A stretch of DNA of 46,857 nucleotides from Sedimentisphaerales bacterium (GCA_016932095.1 JAFGDN010000077.1:1-46857), one strand, 5' to 3'. Shown: positions 8,246 through 16,894, counted from the first letter of the stretch. Translations and numbers: made by a program. Notes: generated by a model not told the origin, from the sequence alone.

Positions 8246-8984
8246 TCACCATATACGTTTCCACCTCTTGAAGGCCTTTACGTCGCTGCTTGACAAATCA
8301 AACCACTCAGTTTTATCTCTTACATTTTTGTTCTCGAACCTTTTATGCCAGTATGCCTCTATTCCAATGGGGTCATCTGTTTTGATTTCATGTATTGTTT
8401 TTGGATTCTCTGGAAATTTAAGTCCTATTTCGTACTTTCGTTTTTCAACTGGGTCATTAGTTCTACCTATCTTATAATATTTTCCCAATTTCATCAGGTA
8501 CACATAACCGAACTGAGGTTCCACTTCTTTAGAATCGCCCCTTCTTTCTTCATCTACTGAAGAACCAAGAAATCCTTCACAAATACTAATAACGTCTTCA
8601 TATCCCGAGGTACTTTTACAATAGTCGAGTATTTTTTGAGCCTTTTCGTTTTTCCCCCAACCGATGAAGTAATGTACTCTTTGAGGGAAATCCTTTTGTT
8701 TTTCGTGCTTTTAATTGAAGTTCAGATGATGTAGGAAATTTCCTTATTTCTCTAATCAAGGAAATAACATGCTCAATTAGCACATTTTGGTCGTAAGCAG
8801 AAATCATTTTGTTTGGCTCATATCCTGCTTCCCTAATTGCTTCGGACCACTTGGCCCAATATATTCCACACCAATCTGATTCTCTAATACCTGTTACTCT
8901 TTCAAATTTCCCTTTCCCCAATGGAATTCCATTGTTTTCCTTCGTCGTTCTAATAATTTCATCAATGATGTGCTTTTTATCCAT
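8246..8984 (-). pseudogene. Homing-endonuclease-associated repeat / GIY-YIG (Mug113-like) gene, frameshifted
   Basis: The 5' part (8984 down to about 8658) encodes a helical module (RESDWCGIYWAKWSEAIREA, then FPTSSELQLKARKTKGFPSK and STLLHRLG) like homing-endonuclease-associated repeats. The 3' part encodes GYVYLMKLGKYYKIGRTNDP, a GIY-YIG nuclease start of the Mug113/T5orf172 type, and ends at 8246. The two parts are in different frames. Removing one G from the run of five (C at 8654-8658 on the plus strand) joins them through KNEKAQKILDYCKSTSGYED. A real frameshift or an assembly error would look the same. Without the fix the products are a 122-residue N-terminal protein (8616-8984) and a protein of about 92 residues starting at a GTG near 8524. 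The gene lies between argF and argD in the loop of an inverted repeat. Confidence 0.75.
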
Positions 8985-8991
8985 TTTTTTA

Positions 8992-9046
8992 AATTCTCTG
9001 TGACCTCTGTGTCCTCTGTGGCTAAAAATCCAAGGCCTCTGTGGCT
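8992..9046. repeat. Right arms of the nested inverted repeat enclosing the frameshifted nuclease-like gene
   Basis: The full arm (8992-9024) is the reverse-complement partner of 8191-8223, and a shorter copy (GGCCTCTGTGGCT, from 9032) mirrors 8169-8181. Bases 8992-9027 recur apparently without mismatch at 40255-40290, downstream of ftsQ. Confidence 0.8.
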
Positions 9047-10223
9047 ACTTTTCACCTAAAACACCGTCAAGTATATTTATCGCCTCGTCGATTTGCTCTT
9101 TGGTAACAATCATCGCGGGCATAAAACGCAGCACGGTATTGTTCGTGCAGTTAATGCGCAAGCCCCGCGCCAGGCACTCATCGACGATTTCGCCGCCCGG
9201 CCCGGTCAGTTGCACGCCAATCATAAGGCCGATGCCGCGGACCTCTTCTATTACAGGGTATTTTTCTTTAAGCTGGAGCAATTTCTGCTTCGCGTGTTCA
9301 CCCATTTTATTGGCGTTTTCGAGCAACTTGTCTTGTTCAATCGCTTCGACTACCGCGATACCAGCCGCGCAGGCGATGCAGTTTCCGCCGAAGGTCGATG
9401 CGTGCTTGCCGGGCGCTAATTTGGCGGCGATTTCCTCTTTTGCCGTCATTGCCCCGATAGCGACACCGCCGCCGAGCGCCTTGGCCATAGTAACAATATC
9501 CGGCTCAACGTCGTAATGCTGATACGCGAACCACTTGCCCGTTCGACCCATACCGGTTTGCACTTCGTCGAGGAGCATTAAAGCGCCGTTCTGGTCGCAT
9601 AGCCGGCGTATTGCTTCGATATATTCCTTTGTCGCTACGTTTATGCCGCCTTCTCCCTGAATCGGCTCAATCATCACAGCGCAAACCTCATCGCTGAACG
9701 CCTTCTCAAGGGCATTAACGTCATTATATGGCACGTAGATAAAGCCCGGCAAAAGCGGCAAAAAGCCCTCGTGATACTTCGGCTGGGCCGTCGCCGTTAC
9801 CGTTGCGAACGTTCGGCCGTGAAAACTGCCTTCGGCGGTAATGAACTTGTATTTGCCTTCGGCCGTCGCTATACGCGCCAGTTTCAATGCCGCCTCGTTG
9901 GCCTCGGCGCCGCTGTTGCAAAAAAAGCATTTTCCGCCGAAGCCCCGTTCGCTGAGCAGTTTCGCTAACTTACCCTGCTGCTCCGAGTAAAAGGTGTTAT
10001 CGATATGCAAAAGCTCGCCGGCCTGCTTACGCAGAGCTTCGACCACTTTGGGATGACAATGGCCTATGCCGCTTACCGCCCAGCCGGGGAACATATCGAG
10101 AATTTTATTGCCGTCGGCGTCCCAGAGATAGCAGCCGTCGCCTTTGACAATCACTCGCGGCAGCCGCTTGTAATTGGCGATTACATACTTGTTATAAAGC
10201 TCAATCGTTTCCTGTGTAGTCAT
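9045..10223 (-). CDS. argD: Acetylornithine aminotransferase
   Basis: A PLP-dependent class III aminotransferase that converts N-acetylglutamate semialdehyde to N-acetylornithine using glutamate. The 392-residue product has NSGAEANEAALKLAR (103-117) for phosphate binding, LLDEVQTGMGRTG (217-229) with the aspartate that contacts the pyridine nitrogen, and MAKALGGG with the expected Schiff-base lysine at 248. Length and motifs fit ArgD; separating it from related ornithine or GABA aminotransferases rests on its position between argB and argF. It lies 100 bases downstream of argB, with a hairpin repeat filling the gap. Confidence 0.93.
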   Translation of the reverse strand: MTTQETIELYNKYVIANYKRLPRVIVKGDGCYLWDADGNKILDMFPGWAVSGIGHCHPKVVEALRKQAGELLHIDNTFYSEQQGKLAKLLSERGFGGKCFFCNSGAEANEAALKLARIATAEGKYKFITAEGSFHGRTFATVTATAQPKYHEGFLPLLPGFIYVPYNDVNALEKAFSDEVCAVMIEPIQGEGGINVATKEYIEAIRRLCDQNGALMLLDEVQTGMGRTGKWFAYQHYDVEPDIVTMAKALGGGVAIGAMTAKEEIAAKLAPGKHASTFGGNCIACAAGIAVVEAIEQDKLLENANKMGEHAKQKLLQLKEKYPVIEEVRGIGLMIGVQLTGPGGEIVDECLARGLRINCTNNTVLRFMPAMIVTKEQIDEAINILDGVLGEK

Positions 10224-10240
10224 TTTTCCTTTTCCTTTTT

Positions 10241-10317
10241 ACCGCAGAAACCACAGAGCACGCAGAGTTTATTTTATATATTTTTCACTCTGCGGTCTCC
10301 GTGTGCTCGGCGGTGAA
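10241..10317. repeat. Dispersed inverted-repeat element between argB and argD (CGCAGAG-type arms)
   Basis: Left arm ACCGCAGAAACCACAGAGCA and right arm ending GTGTGCTCGGCGGT are imperfect reverse complements of about 27 bases with an AT-rich loop. The element fills almost the whole gap between the argB stop (10324) and the argD start (10223). It would form a long mRNA hairpin and could act on processing or attenuation, which is inference. Confidence 0.75.
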
Positions 10318-10323
10318 TCTTTT

Positions 10324-11199
10324 TTACTTCACAATTTCGGTTCCAACGCCTTTATCGGTGTAAATCTCCAGCAGCAGCGAATGTTCAATCTGGCCGTCGA
10401 TAATGTGCGTTTTTTTTACGCCCGCAGCAAGGGCAATCAGGCACGCCTCGACCTTTGGGAACATCGCATCAGTTATTATCTTTGCGTCTATCATTTCCTT
10501 AATCTGCTGCTCATTCAAGCTCGAGACCCAGCTATTGGGGTCGTTAATATCACGCCGAATCCCGTGCGTGTCGCTGACCATAACCAGTTTCTCGGCCTCA
10601 ACCGACGCTGCGACTTTTCCCGCGGCGGTATCGGCGTTAACGTTGAGGGTCCCGCCGAACTGGTCCGTCGCTACCGAGGCAATCACCGGTATCGTGCCGT
10701 CGGCGCAAAGCGTCTTTAATAATTGTCCGTTGACTTCATTGACCTTGCCGACAAAGCCGAGGTCAATTTTCCGGCCGTCAGGCCCGTCGAGACGCAACTG
10801 CTCCGCAAACAAAACGCAACTGCTAAGCGTATGCAAGCTCATCGTCCGACAGCACAAATCGCCGAGAGTCCTGCACAACGGCTCATTGATGCCGTGCACA
10901 AGCGTATGCTCGACGATTCGCAGCGTTCGCTCATCTGTATAGCGTCTGCCCTGCACCCAGACCGGCTCCAGCCCCGCCTCGTTCATCGCACGTGTTATGG
11001 CCTTGCCGCCGCCGTGAACGATGATGGTCCTTATTCCGACTGTTGACATAAACGCCACGTCGGTCAGCAGTTTCTTTTGCTGCGACTCGTCATCGAGGAC
11101 GGAACCGCCCAGTTTTACCACTACAATTTTTCCCCGGAACCGGCGAATGTACTCCATCGCCTCAATCAGCCCCCGGGCCTTGGTTATTGCTTCTTCCAC
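10324..11199 (-). CDS. argB: Acetylglutamate kinase
   Basis: Phosphorylates N-acetylglutamate with ATP, the second step of arginine synthesis. From a GTG start at 11199 the protein has 291 residues, typical for the family, with FRGKIVVVKLGGS (about 21-33) containing the catalytic lysine, IIVHGGG for substrate binding, and NVNADTAAGKVA near the C-terminal third. The GTG is chosen because GGAGA lies seven bases upstream. An in-frame ATG at 11268 would add 23 residues without family resemblance. It is the first gene of the argB-argD-argF series; argA/J and argC are not in the window. Confidence 0.94.
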   Translation of the reverse strand: MEEAITKARGLIEAMEYIRRFRGKIVVVKLGGSVLDDESQQKKLLTDVAFMSTVGIRTIIVHGGGKAITRAMNEAGLEPVWVQGRRYTDERTLRIVEHTLVHGINEPLCRTLGDLCCRTMSLHTLSSCVLFAEQLRLDGPDGRKIDLGFVGKVNEVNGQLLKTLCADGTIPVIASVATDQFGGTLNVNADTAAGKVAASVEAEKLVMVSDTHGIRRDINDPNSWVSSLNEQQIKEMIDAKIITDAMFPKVEACLIALAAGVKKTHIIDGQIEHSLLLEIYTDKGVGTEIVK

Positions 11200-11388
11200 G
11201 CCTGTATCTCCGGAAATGCAGCAACAATTAAAAATCGCAAGTTTATGTTTGTCTTTTCCGAACGTCAACCATTATTCCGAATATACCAAAAATACGGGTG
11301 TGATTCGAGTTTGTAGGTATGAAAATTGCTCTCAATGCAGGAAAAAACGAGGGTATCTACGCATCAACCTACAAAGGAGAGCAAAGGT

Positions 11389-11613
11389 ATGGATACCAGA
11401 ATTATCGAACAATTGGAAGCAGTTTTCGGTCAGGAAATCGACCCGGCGGGATGCGATTTGGGCACACTGGAGACGACAATAAAGCAAGGGCTTGAACTGT
11501 TAGGCAATAACGGCTGGTTGAGCGGCCCGACAAAGGTTATAGGGGCAGTCATATCCGTTGCGAGTGTGGAGGGGTATCTTGCATCAGGGGACGGCCTCGA
11601 CTACACTGTATGA
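11389..11613 (+). CDS. Small hypothetical protein, translationally coupled to the GT39 gene
   Basis: A 74-residue ORF starting MDTRIIEQLEAVFGQEI, with AAAGGAG about ten bases upstream. Its TGA overlaps the ATG of the next gene (ATGA at 11610-11613), which argues for a real, co-translated gene. There is no signal peptide or membrane helix; the N-terminal half looks helical and the C-terminal half is glycine- and serine-rich. I do not recognise the family. Confidence 0.55.
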   Translation: MDTRIIEQLEAVFGQEIDPAGCDLGTLETTIKQGLELLGNNGWLSGPTKVIGAVISVASVEGYLASGDGLDYTV

Positions 11614-13163
11614 GATTTTATATGGATAAACCGGTCAAGTCGATAAAGTTGAAAAATAATTATTGGCAAACGGCGCGGGGGCAAAGAATCATTTTGCTTG
11701 TGATTTTGTGCGGCGCTCTCGTGCTTTTGCTGGCCAATCTCGGCAACCAGTATCTTTGGCAGGACGAGGCACAAACGGCCCTTATCAGCAAGACCATACT
11801 CACAGAGGGTGTTCCTCGCGGCTATGACGGCAAAAACTTCTTTTCGCAGGAAGGAGGCGCTGAATACGGTGAGAACTATATCTGGCGATGGCATACCTGG
11901 CTGCCTTTTTATGTTCTTGCGGGCTTTTATAAACTTTTCGGCGTCAGCACCTTTGTTTCCCGCCTGCCGTTTGTGCTGTTCGGTTTCGGCACGATTGTAA
12001 TGGCTTATCTTTTGGCGAAGGAGCTTTGGGGGGACGGTTGTGTTCCCCTGATTTCAGCCGGCCTGCTGACGCTTTGCGTTCCATTTCTACTGCTGTGCAG
12101 GCAGTGCAGGTATTACAGTATGGTAATGTTCTTTACGATGCTGTCTCTGTATGCCTATGCCGCGTTTCTGCAAAGGAAAAAATATGCGGTTTTAATGATA
12201 TTTGCAGCTTCTACGTTGTTATTTCACAGCCAGCATATTTACGTAGCGACCTTTTTTGCTACGGTGCTGCTGCACTCGATTATTTTTCATCGTGACCGGC
12301 TGAAAGTTCTTTTGGCGGTAATGTTTGTTACCCTTCTTGTTAATGGTCCATGGCTGATTTGGCAGGCGAAAATGAATTATCCGAGTTTGTTGCTCGAACC
12401 GCAGCTTTGGTTTGTTCCGTTTTTAATAATAAAGAAGTTATCAACATACCTGATTCGTTACGTGTTTCCTCCGTGGCTTTTGCCGGTTGTTCTGGTTGCC
12501 GAGTTAATCAGGCGATTCAGAACGGGCACTTTTACGCCAATGACTTTGCGTTTGTGGGAAAAGGTTGCGCTGCCGGCTTTTTTCGTTGTTTTTAACATAA
12601 TTTCGATAGCCCTGACGGCCAATGATTCATACGACCGTTATGTAGCGCCTTCCATCGGGCTCCTGGTTATTCTTATCGCTGTTATCATAAACGCTGCGGC
12701 CGATGCGCACGTGCTTGTTGCTGTTGCCGCTACGATTGTTTTACTGGCAACAGGTTATCTTAAAGAATACATTTACGAAATAGCACACGATTATAACGGC
12801 CCGAGCGAGGGTATATCTCGTTATCTGAACGAGCACGGCCGGCCCGACGACATTGTCGCCGTTACATACGGTGAAATGCCGCTGAAATTCTATACCAAAA
12901 TGAGGGTCACAGGGGGGCTGACCGGTGAAAATCTTGAGCCGGCCAGAAACGCACGCTGGGTCATAATTCGCAGATTTACCGTCTTCAGCAGGGACGCTTA
13001 TGTTAAAGATTACCTGCTGAAAAATATAGACCTGGGCGGGTATCGTTCGATAAAAATTGATTATCCTGATATTCCTTTTGAAAACAGGGAAAATCTGGGC
13101 GAACATCTGTTCCGGACTCGGACCGGTGTGAGAAACGTTGTAATTTATGAAAGGATGGATTAG
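11610..13163 (+). CDS. GT39/ArnT-like membrane glycosyltransferase (first of pair)
   Basis: A 517-residue integral membrane protein with a first helix (IILLVILCGALVLLLANLG) followed by LWQDEAQTA. This is the first-loop Asp-Glu motif of polyprenyl-phosphate-dependent GT39/GT83 enzymes, which move a sugar from a lipid-phosphate carrier to a protein or glycan on the outer face of the membrane. Several further helices follow and then a soluble C-terminal domain (about residues 395-517). Its start overlaps the preceding small ORF and its TAG shares one base with the GTG of the next gene, so the three are an operon. Donor and acceptor cannot be read from sequence. Confidence 0.82.
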   Translation: MRFYMDKPVKSIKLKNNYWQTARGQRIILLVILCGALVLLLANLGNQYLWQDEAQTALISKTILTEGVPRGYDGKNFFSQEGGAEYGENYIWRWHTWLPFYVLAGFYKLFGVSTFVSRLPFVLFGFGTIVMAYLLAKELWGDGCVPLISAGLLTLCVPFLLLCRQCRYYSMVMFFTMLSLYAYAAFLQRKKYAVLMIFAASTLLFHSQHIYVATFFATVLLHSIIFHRDRLKVLLAVMFVTLLVNGPWLIWQAKMNYPSLLLEPQLWFVPFLIIKKLSTYLIRYVFPPWLLPVVLVAELIRRFRTGTFTPMTLRLWEKVALPAFFVVFNIISIALTANDSYDRYVAPSIGLLVILIAVIINAAADAHVLVAVAATIVLLATGYLKEYIYEIAHDYNGPSEGISRYLNEHGRPDDIVAVTYGEMPLKFYTKMRVTGGLTGENLEPARNARWVIIRRFTVFSRDAYVKDYLLKNIDLGGYRSIKIDYPDIPFENRENLGEHLFRTRTGVRNVVIYERMD

Positions 13164-14794
13164 TGCCGAAAGACGAAAAGAAACGCGATTTAAAGGGATG
13201 GTTGAGCCGAAGCTGCTGGGTAGCGATATTATTTGTCGTTACGGGTTCAGCGGTCATTCGCGGCCGGCTGGCGTCGATGCCGCTTGAGAGGGACGAGGGC
13301 GAATATGCTTATATTGCACAGCAGATGTTAAAGGGTGTGCCGCCATACATTTCGGCGTATAGTATGAAGCTGCCGGGGATATACGCTGTTTATGCGGTGT
13401 TTCTGGCGTTATTCGGACAGACGCAGACGGGGATTCACGTCGGCTTAATATTTTTCAACGCCGCGACGATATTTGTGATTTTTTTGATGACCCGGCGTCT
13501 GTTTGGCGCTATTGCCGGCGTCATGGCGGGCTGCGCGTACGCTATTTTATCGACCACGAGGGATTCGCTGGGGCTTACGGCCAACTCCGAGCATTTCGTA
13601 TTGCTGCCTGTGCTTTTAGGCATTTGGATTATCACATCGCCTTTGAAACGACTCCGCCTTTTATGGGTGTTTATCGCGGCTTTATTTTTCGGGCTGGCTT
13701 TTGTCATAAAACAGCACGGCGTTATGTTCGGCGGGTTCGGCGTTTTTTGCCTGCTTTACAAAGACCTTCGTCAAAGACCCGTTAAATGGAAGATGTTAAT
13801 TGGCGACCAGCTTGTTTTCATCTCGGCGACGGCGTTGCCTTTTGCCTTTATATGTTTTTATTTCTGGCGGCTGGAGCTGTTCGATAAATTCTGGTTCTGG
13901 ACGTTTATATACGCGCGTGAATACACGGCCACGGTGCCGCTCGATGCCGGCTGGTATTTGTTCAGGACCACGATTATTCCCATTATGCAGAGTTCTTTTC
14001 TAATATGGCTGTTTGCTTTGGCGGGATTATTGATGGTTTTCATTCGCAGAAGCGCACGGGTGCATTTGGCTTTTATCGTTGGCTTTTTGATATTTTCATT
14101 CCTGGCGGTCTGCCCCGGGCTTTATTTTCGACGACATTATTTTATTTTCCTTTTTCCGGCGATAGCCATAGCGGCCGGGGCGGGTTTTGACTGGTTTTGT
14201 AAATTGTTTGCCTGGTTTGGTTCGGGTATTCGGCGGGGTTTGCTGATTGCAGCAGCCGGCCTGATTTGCATCGGCGTCTCTCTTTATCAGCAGCGTTTAT
14301 ATTTGTTCGAGCTTACCCCTGTCGAGGTTTGTCGGTTTTTTTATGACGGCAACCCTTTCCCTGAATCGCTTGAGGTTGCTAATTACATAAAAGCCTATTC
14401 GTCGCCTGACGATACCATAGCCATTCTTGGCTCAGAGCCGCAAATTTGTTTTTACGCCGACAGGCGGTCTGCCACGGGTTTTATCTACGTTTATCCGCTA
14501 ATGGAGACGCACAAATACTCAAAGATAATGCAGAAACAGATGATTGATGAGATTATCCTGGCAAAGCCAGAATGGCTGGTGTTTGTCTGGATTCACTCCT
14601 CCTGGATAGCGAGGCCTGAATCGACTCAAGATATTTTCCAATGGTCGGATGAGTATATTATGACTTTTTATAAGGTAATCGGGGTGGCGGATATGCCTCC
14701 ATACGAGCAGACGATTTATCGCTGGGGTAAAGGTGCGGCTGGTTTTGAGCCGGCGTCGATTCAATGGATAAAGGTGTTTAAGAGAAAAGATTGA
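13163..14794 (+). CDS. GT39/ArnT-like membrane glycosyltransferase (second of pair)
   Basis: 543 residues from a GTG that overlaps the previous stop by one base, with AAGGA upstream. It has the same architecture as its neighbour: an N-terminal helix, then MPLERDEGEYAYIAQQML with the catalytic Asp-Glu pair, about ten helices and a soluble C-terminal part containing AILGSEPQICFYADRRS. The pair probably arose by an old duplication, since similarity is mainly in the first loop. It likely acts with the GT2 enzyme downstream, which could make its lipid-linked sugar donor (inference). Confidence 0.82.
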   Translation: MPKDEKKRDLKGWLSRSCWVAILFVVTGSAVIRGRLASMPLERDEGEYAYIAQQMLKGVPPYISAYSMKLPGIYAVYAVFLALFGQTQTGIHVGLIFFNAATIFVIFLMTRRLFGAIAGVMAGCAYAILSTTRDSLGLTANSEHFVLLPVLLGIWIITSPLKRLRLLWVFIAALFFGLAFVIKQHGVMFGGFGVFCLLYKDLRQRPVKWKMLIGDQLVFISATALPFAFICFYFWRLELFDKFWFWTFIYAREYTATVPLDAGWYLFRTTIIPIMQSSFLIWLFALAGLLMVFIRRSARVHLAFIVGFLIFSFLAVCPGLYFRRHYFIFLFPAIAIAAGAGFDWFCKLFAWFGSGIRRGLLIAAAGLICIGVSLYQQRLYLFELTPVEVCRFFYDGNPFPESLEVANYIKAYSSPDDTIAILGSEPQICFYADRRSATGFIYVYPLMETHKYSKIMQKQMIDEIILAKPEWLVFVWIHSSWIARPESTQDIFQWSDEYIMTFYKVIGVADMPPYEQTIYRWGKGAAGFEPASIQWIKVFKRKD

Positions 14795-14872
14795 AATCTT
14801 CAAATGCCTCCTGCTCTAATCCTGCCCGATATTACACTATAAAAAGCCGAATAAAATCAATATAATGGGGCT

Positions 14873-15625
14873 ATGTTCGCAGGCAGGAAAGTCATAGTGG
14901 TTATGCCGGCGTATAACGCCGAGAAGACGCTGCGCCCGACCTACGATGAGGTTATGGCCCAAAACATTGCGGACCTGGTCATTATAGTTGATGACGCCAG
15001 CCACGATGACACCGCTGCCGTCGCGAGGAAGCTGCCGCAAACCGTGGTTGAGGTGCACCCGGAAAATCGCGGTTACGGTGCCAACCAGAAGACCTGTTAC
15101 AAGCTTGCGCTGGAGCACGGCGCCGATATCGTCATTATGGTTCACCCCGACTACCAATATACCCCGAAGCTGATACCGGCTATGGCTTCAATGATTGGCA
15201 GCGGCCTCTACCATTGTGTACTTGGCTCGCGAATCCTGGGCGGCTATGCTCTCAAAGGGAATATGCCCTGGTGGAAGTATATCTCAAACCGGTTCCTTAC
15301 GCTGACGGAGAACATTCTGCTTGGCGCTAAACTATCCGAATATCACACGGGCTATCGGGCGTTTTCGCGTCAGTTGCTCGAAAAGCTGCCGCTCAACGTC
15401 AACAGCGACGATTTTGTCTTCGATAACCAGATGCTGGCTCAGATTTTGTGGATGGGCTATACGATTGCGGAGGTAAGCTGCCCGACCAAATACTTTCCCG
15501 AGGCGTCTTCGATAAACTTTTCGCGCAGCATCAAGTACGGCCTGGGCTGCCTGTGCACGGGTATGAAGTTTCGCCTGGCGAAAATGAACCTCATAAAATC
15601 GGATATGTTCCCCCGGCGGTCATAA
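14873..15625 (+). CDS. Family 2 glycosyltransferase (polyprenyl-phosphate sugar synthase-like)
   Basis: A 250-residue GT-A fold enzyme beginning KVIVVMPAYNAEKTL, with VDDASHDDT (nucleotide binding), HPDYQY (the acidic position that holds metal and UDP/GDP), and YHTGYRAFSRQLL near the acceptor site. There are no membrane helices. The sequence resembles dolichol/undecaprenyl-phosphate mannose or glucose synthases. With two GT39-like transferases directly upstream it may charge the lipid carrier they use (inference). A TATAAT at 14861-14866 ends seven bases before the ATG and no Shine-Dalgarno is visible, so the mRNA may be leaderless. Confidence 0.87.
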   Translation: MFAGRKVIVVMPAYNAEKTLRPTYDEVMAQNIADLVIIVDDASHDDTAAVARKLPQTVVEVHPENRGYGANQKTCYKLALEHGADIVIMVHPDYQYTPKLIPAMASMIGSGLYHCVLGSRILGGYALKGNMPWWKYISNRFLTLTENILLGAKLSEYHTGYRAFSRQLLEKLPLNVNSDDFVFDNQMLAQILWMGYTIAEVSCPTKYFPEASSINFSRSIKYGLGCLCTGMKFRLAKMNLIKSDMFPRRS

Positions 15626-15681
15626 ATAAACGGGTCGGCCATAGGACTAAAAACACAATTTATCGAATCGGAAGGCGGAAA

Positions 15682-16869
15682 ATGAGTATTAAACAGATAA
15701 TTCGTTTGTGGGCGCAGGTTATGTTTTTGTTTTTGCCGATTCTGTTATCTTTGGCGAAAGGAAATCCTGAACCGCATGGACTTGCGGAGCTTGAGGCACG
15801 GGTCAAAATTATTCTCGCAAAAGACAATGTATCTCAGCGCCGTGAGGTAAACGATATTTTTAAACTGGCAGATATATACGCAGCTCAGGGCGACGCACTC
15901 AAAGCAGGGAAACTTTATGAAACGGGCCTGGCGATAGACAGCTTTCGTCTGGACTATCAGTTGAAGCTGGCTGATATTCTCAGGGATAAAGGCGACGCCA
16001 ATCAGGCAGTTGAAAGGTATAAAACTGTTTATGCATACGCCGAGGACGAACGGATTATAAACTCGGCCAAAGAGCGTCTGCAATCTTTGAAGGTTGATTG
16101 CACCAGACCCGAACAGGAGGAGAGCAAATTTAAAATCGTTGTTGTTCCGATTGGGGAAATAAACCGGTTTTTTGTAGATGAGCTGATGACTGAGCTTAAC
16201 CGTGCCACCGGAATCAGGTATGAGCTTTCTGAAAAACAGCTTCCCGTCGGCGAGCCGGACAGGACCAATGCGCAGCGTTATCTTTCGATGCTGTGTGAAA
16301 AGATTAAGTCGGAAAAACCCAATATTAAGCCGCTGCCGGATACCGCCGTGAACGCGCAAATGGAATTTATAATCGGTCTTATGCGCAAAGACGGCGTAAA
16401 ACCGGAAGATATCAACGCGTTTAGAACACGAATAATTGAGAATTTTCAGGTCGGCCAGAGGAATGCTGACCGGTTAATTTCAGAGCTGAAAAAACAGTTT
16501 GGTTCCGATAAAAAACCCGACGTTGACGGTTATCTCGGTATAACTGCGGCGGACATTTACAGCGGCGACAATAATTACCTGTTCGGATGGGCCCAGAAGC
16601 GGTTCGGCGTAATGTCTTACTGCAGATTTACGGCAGGTTTCAATAAGGAACCAGAGCATCGGCCGAGATTGCTTAAACGCGCGCTAAAACAGGGTATTTC
16701 GAGCACTTTTTTTATCTTAAATATACCGCGCTGCAGCAATGTGATGTGTGTACGCGCATATCCGCATAGTTTATCGGAACAAGACCTTAAGGGCATCGAA
16801 CTGTGCGAGTGGTGCAAACAACAGCTCAGGAAAAAGCTGGAAGAAAAAGAAATAAAGTCAAATCGTTGA
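15682..16869 (+). CDS. Exported TPR plus archaemetzincin-like protein lacking the zinc-protease motif
   Basis: 395 residues from the ATG at 15682 (GGAAGGCGG upstream). There is a signal peptide (MFLFLPILLSLAKG, about 14-27), then TPR-like helices (about 40-140) with DIYAAQGDALKAGKLYETGL. From about 150 on it follows the archaemetzincin layout: KIVVVPIGEINRFFVDELM, GYLGITAADIYSGDNNYLFG (about 287-300), and a C-terminal zinc-site pattern C351-x4-C356 and C375-x2-C378 with HSLSEQD. Where archaemetzincins have HExxHxxGxxH, this protein reads KQGISSTFFILNIPR (336-350), with no His or Glu. I infer a catalytically dead metzincin that keeps the structural zinc site. Other frames do not restore the motif. 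Confidence 0.75.
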   Translation: MSIKQIIRLWAQVMFLFLPILLSLAKGNPEPHGLAELEARVKIILAKDNVSQRREVNDIFKLADIYAAQGDALKAGKLYETGLAIDSFRLDYQLKLADILRDKGDANQAVERYKTVYAYAEDERIINSAKERLQSLKVDCTRPEQEESKFKIVVVPIGEINRFFVDELMTELNRATGIRYELSEKQLPVGEPDRTNAQRYLSMLCEKIKSEKPNIKPLPDTAVNAQMEFIIGLMRKDGVKPEDINAFRTRIIENFQVGQRNADRLISELKKQFGSDKKPDVDGYLGITAADIYSGDNNYLFGWAQKRFGVMSYCRFTAGFNKEPEHRPRLLKRALKQGISSTFFILNIPRCSNVMCVRAYPHSLSEQDLKGIELCEWCKQQLRKKLEEKEIKSNR

Positions 16870-16894
16870 AAACTTTTTTGCAGGGATTTTTTGC

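Noticed and set aside
11200-11268. ATG start of argB at 11268
   Set aside because: The extra 23 residues do not match the family and the GTG at 11199 has a well-spaced ribosome site.
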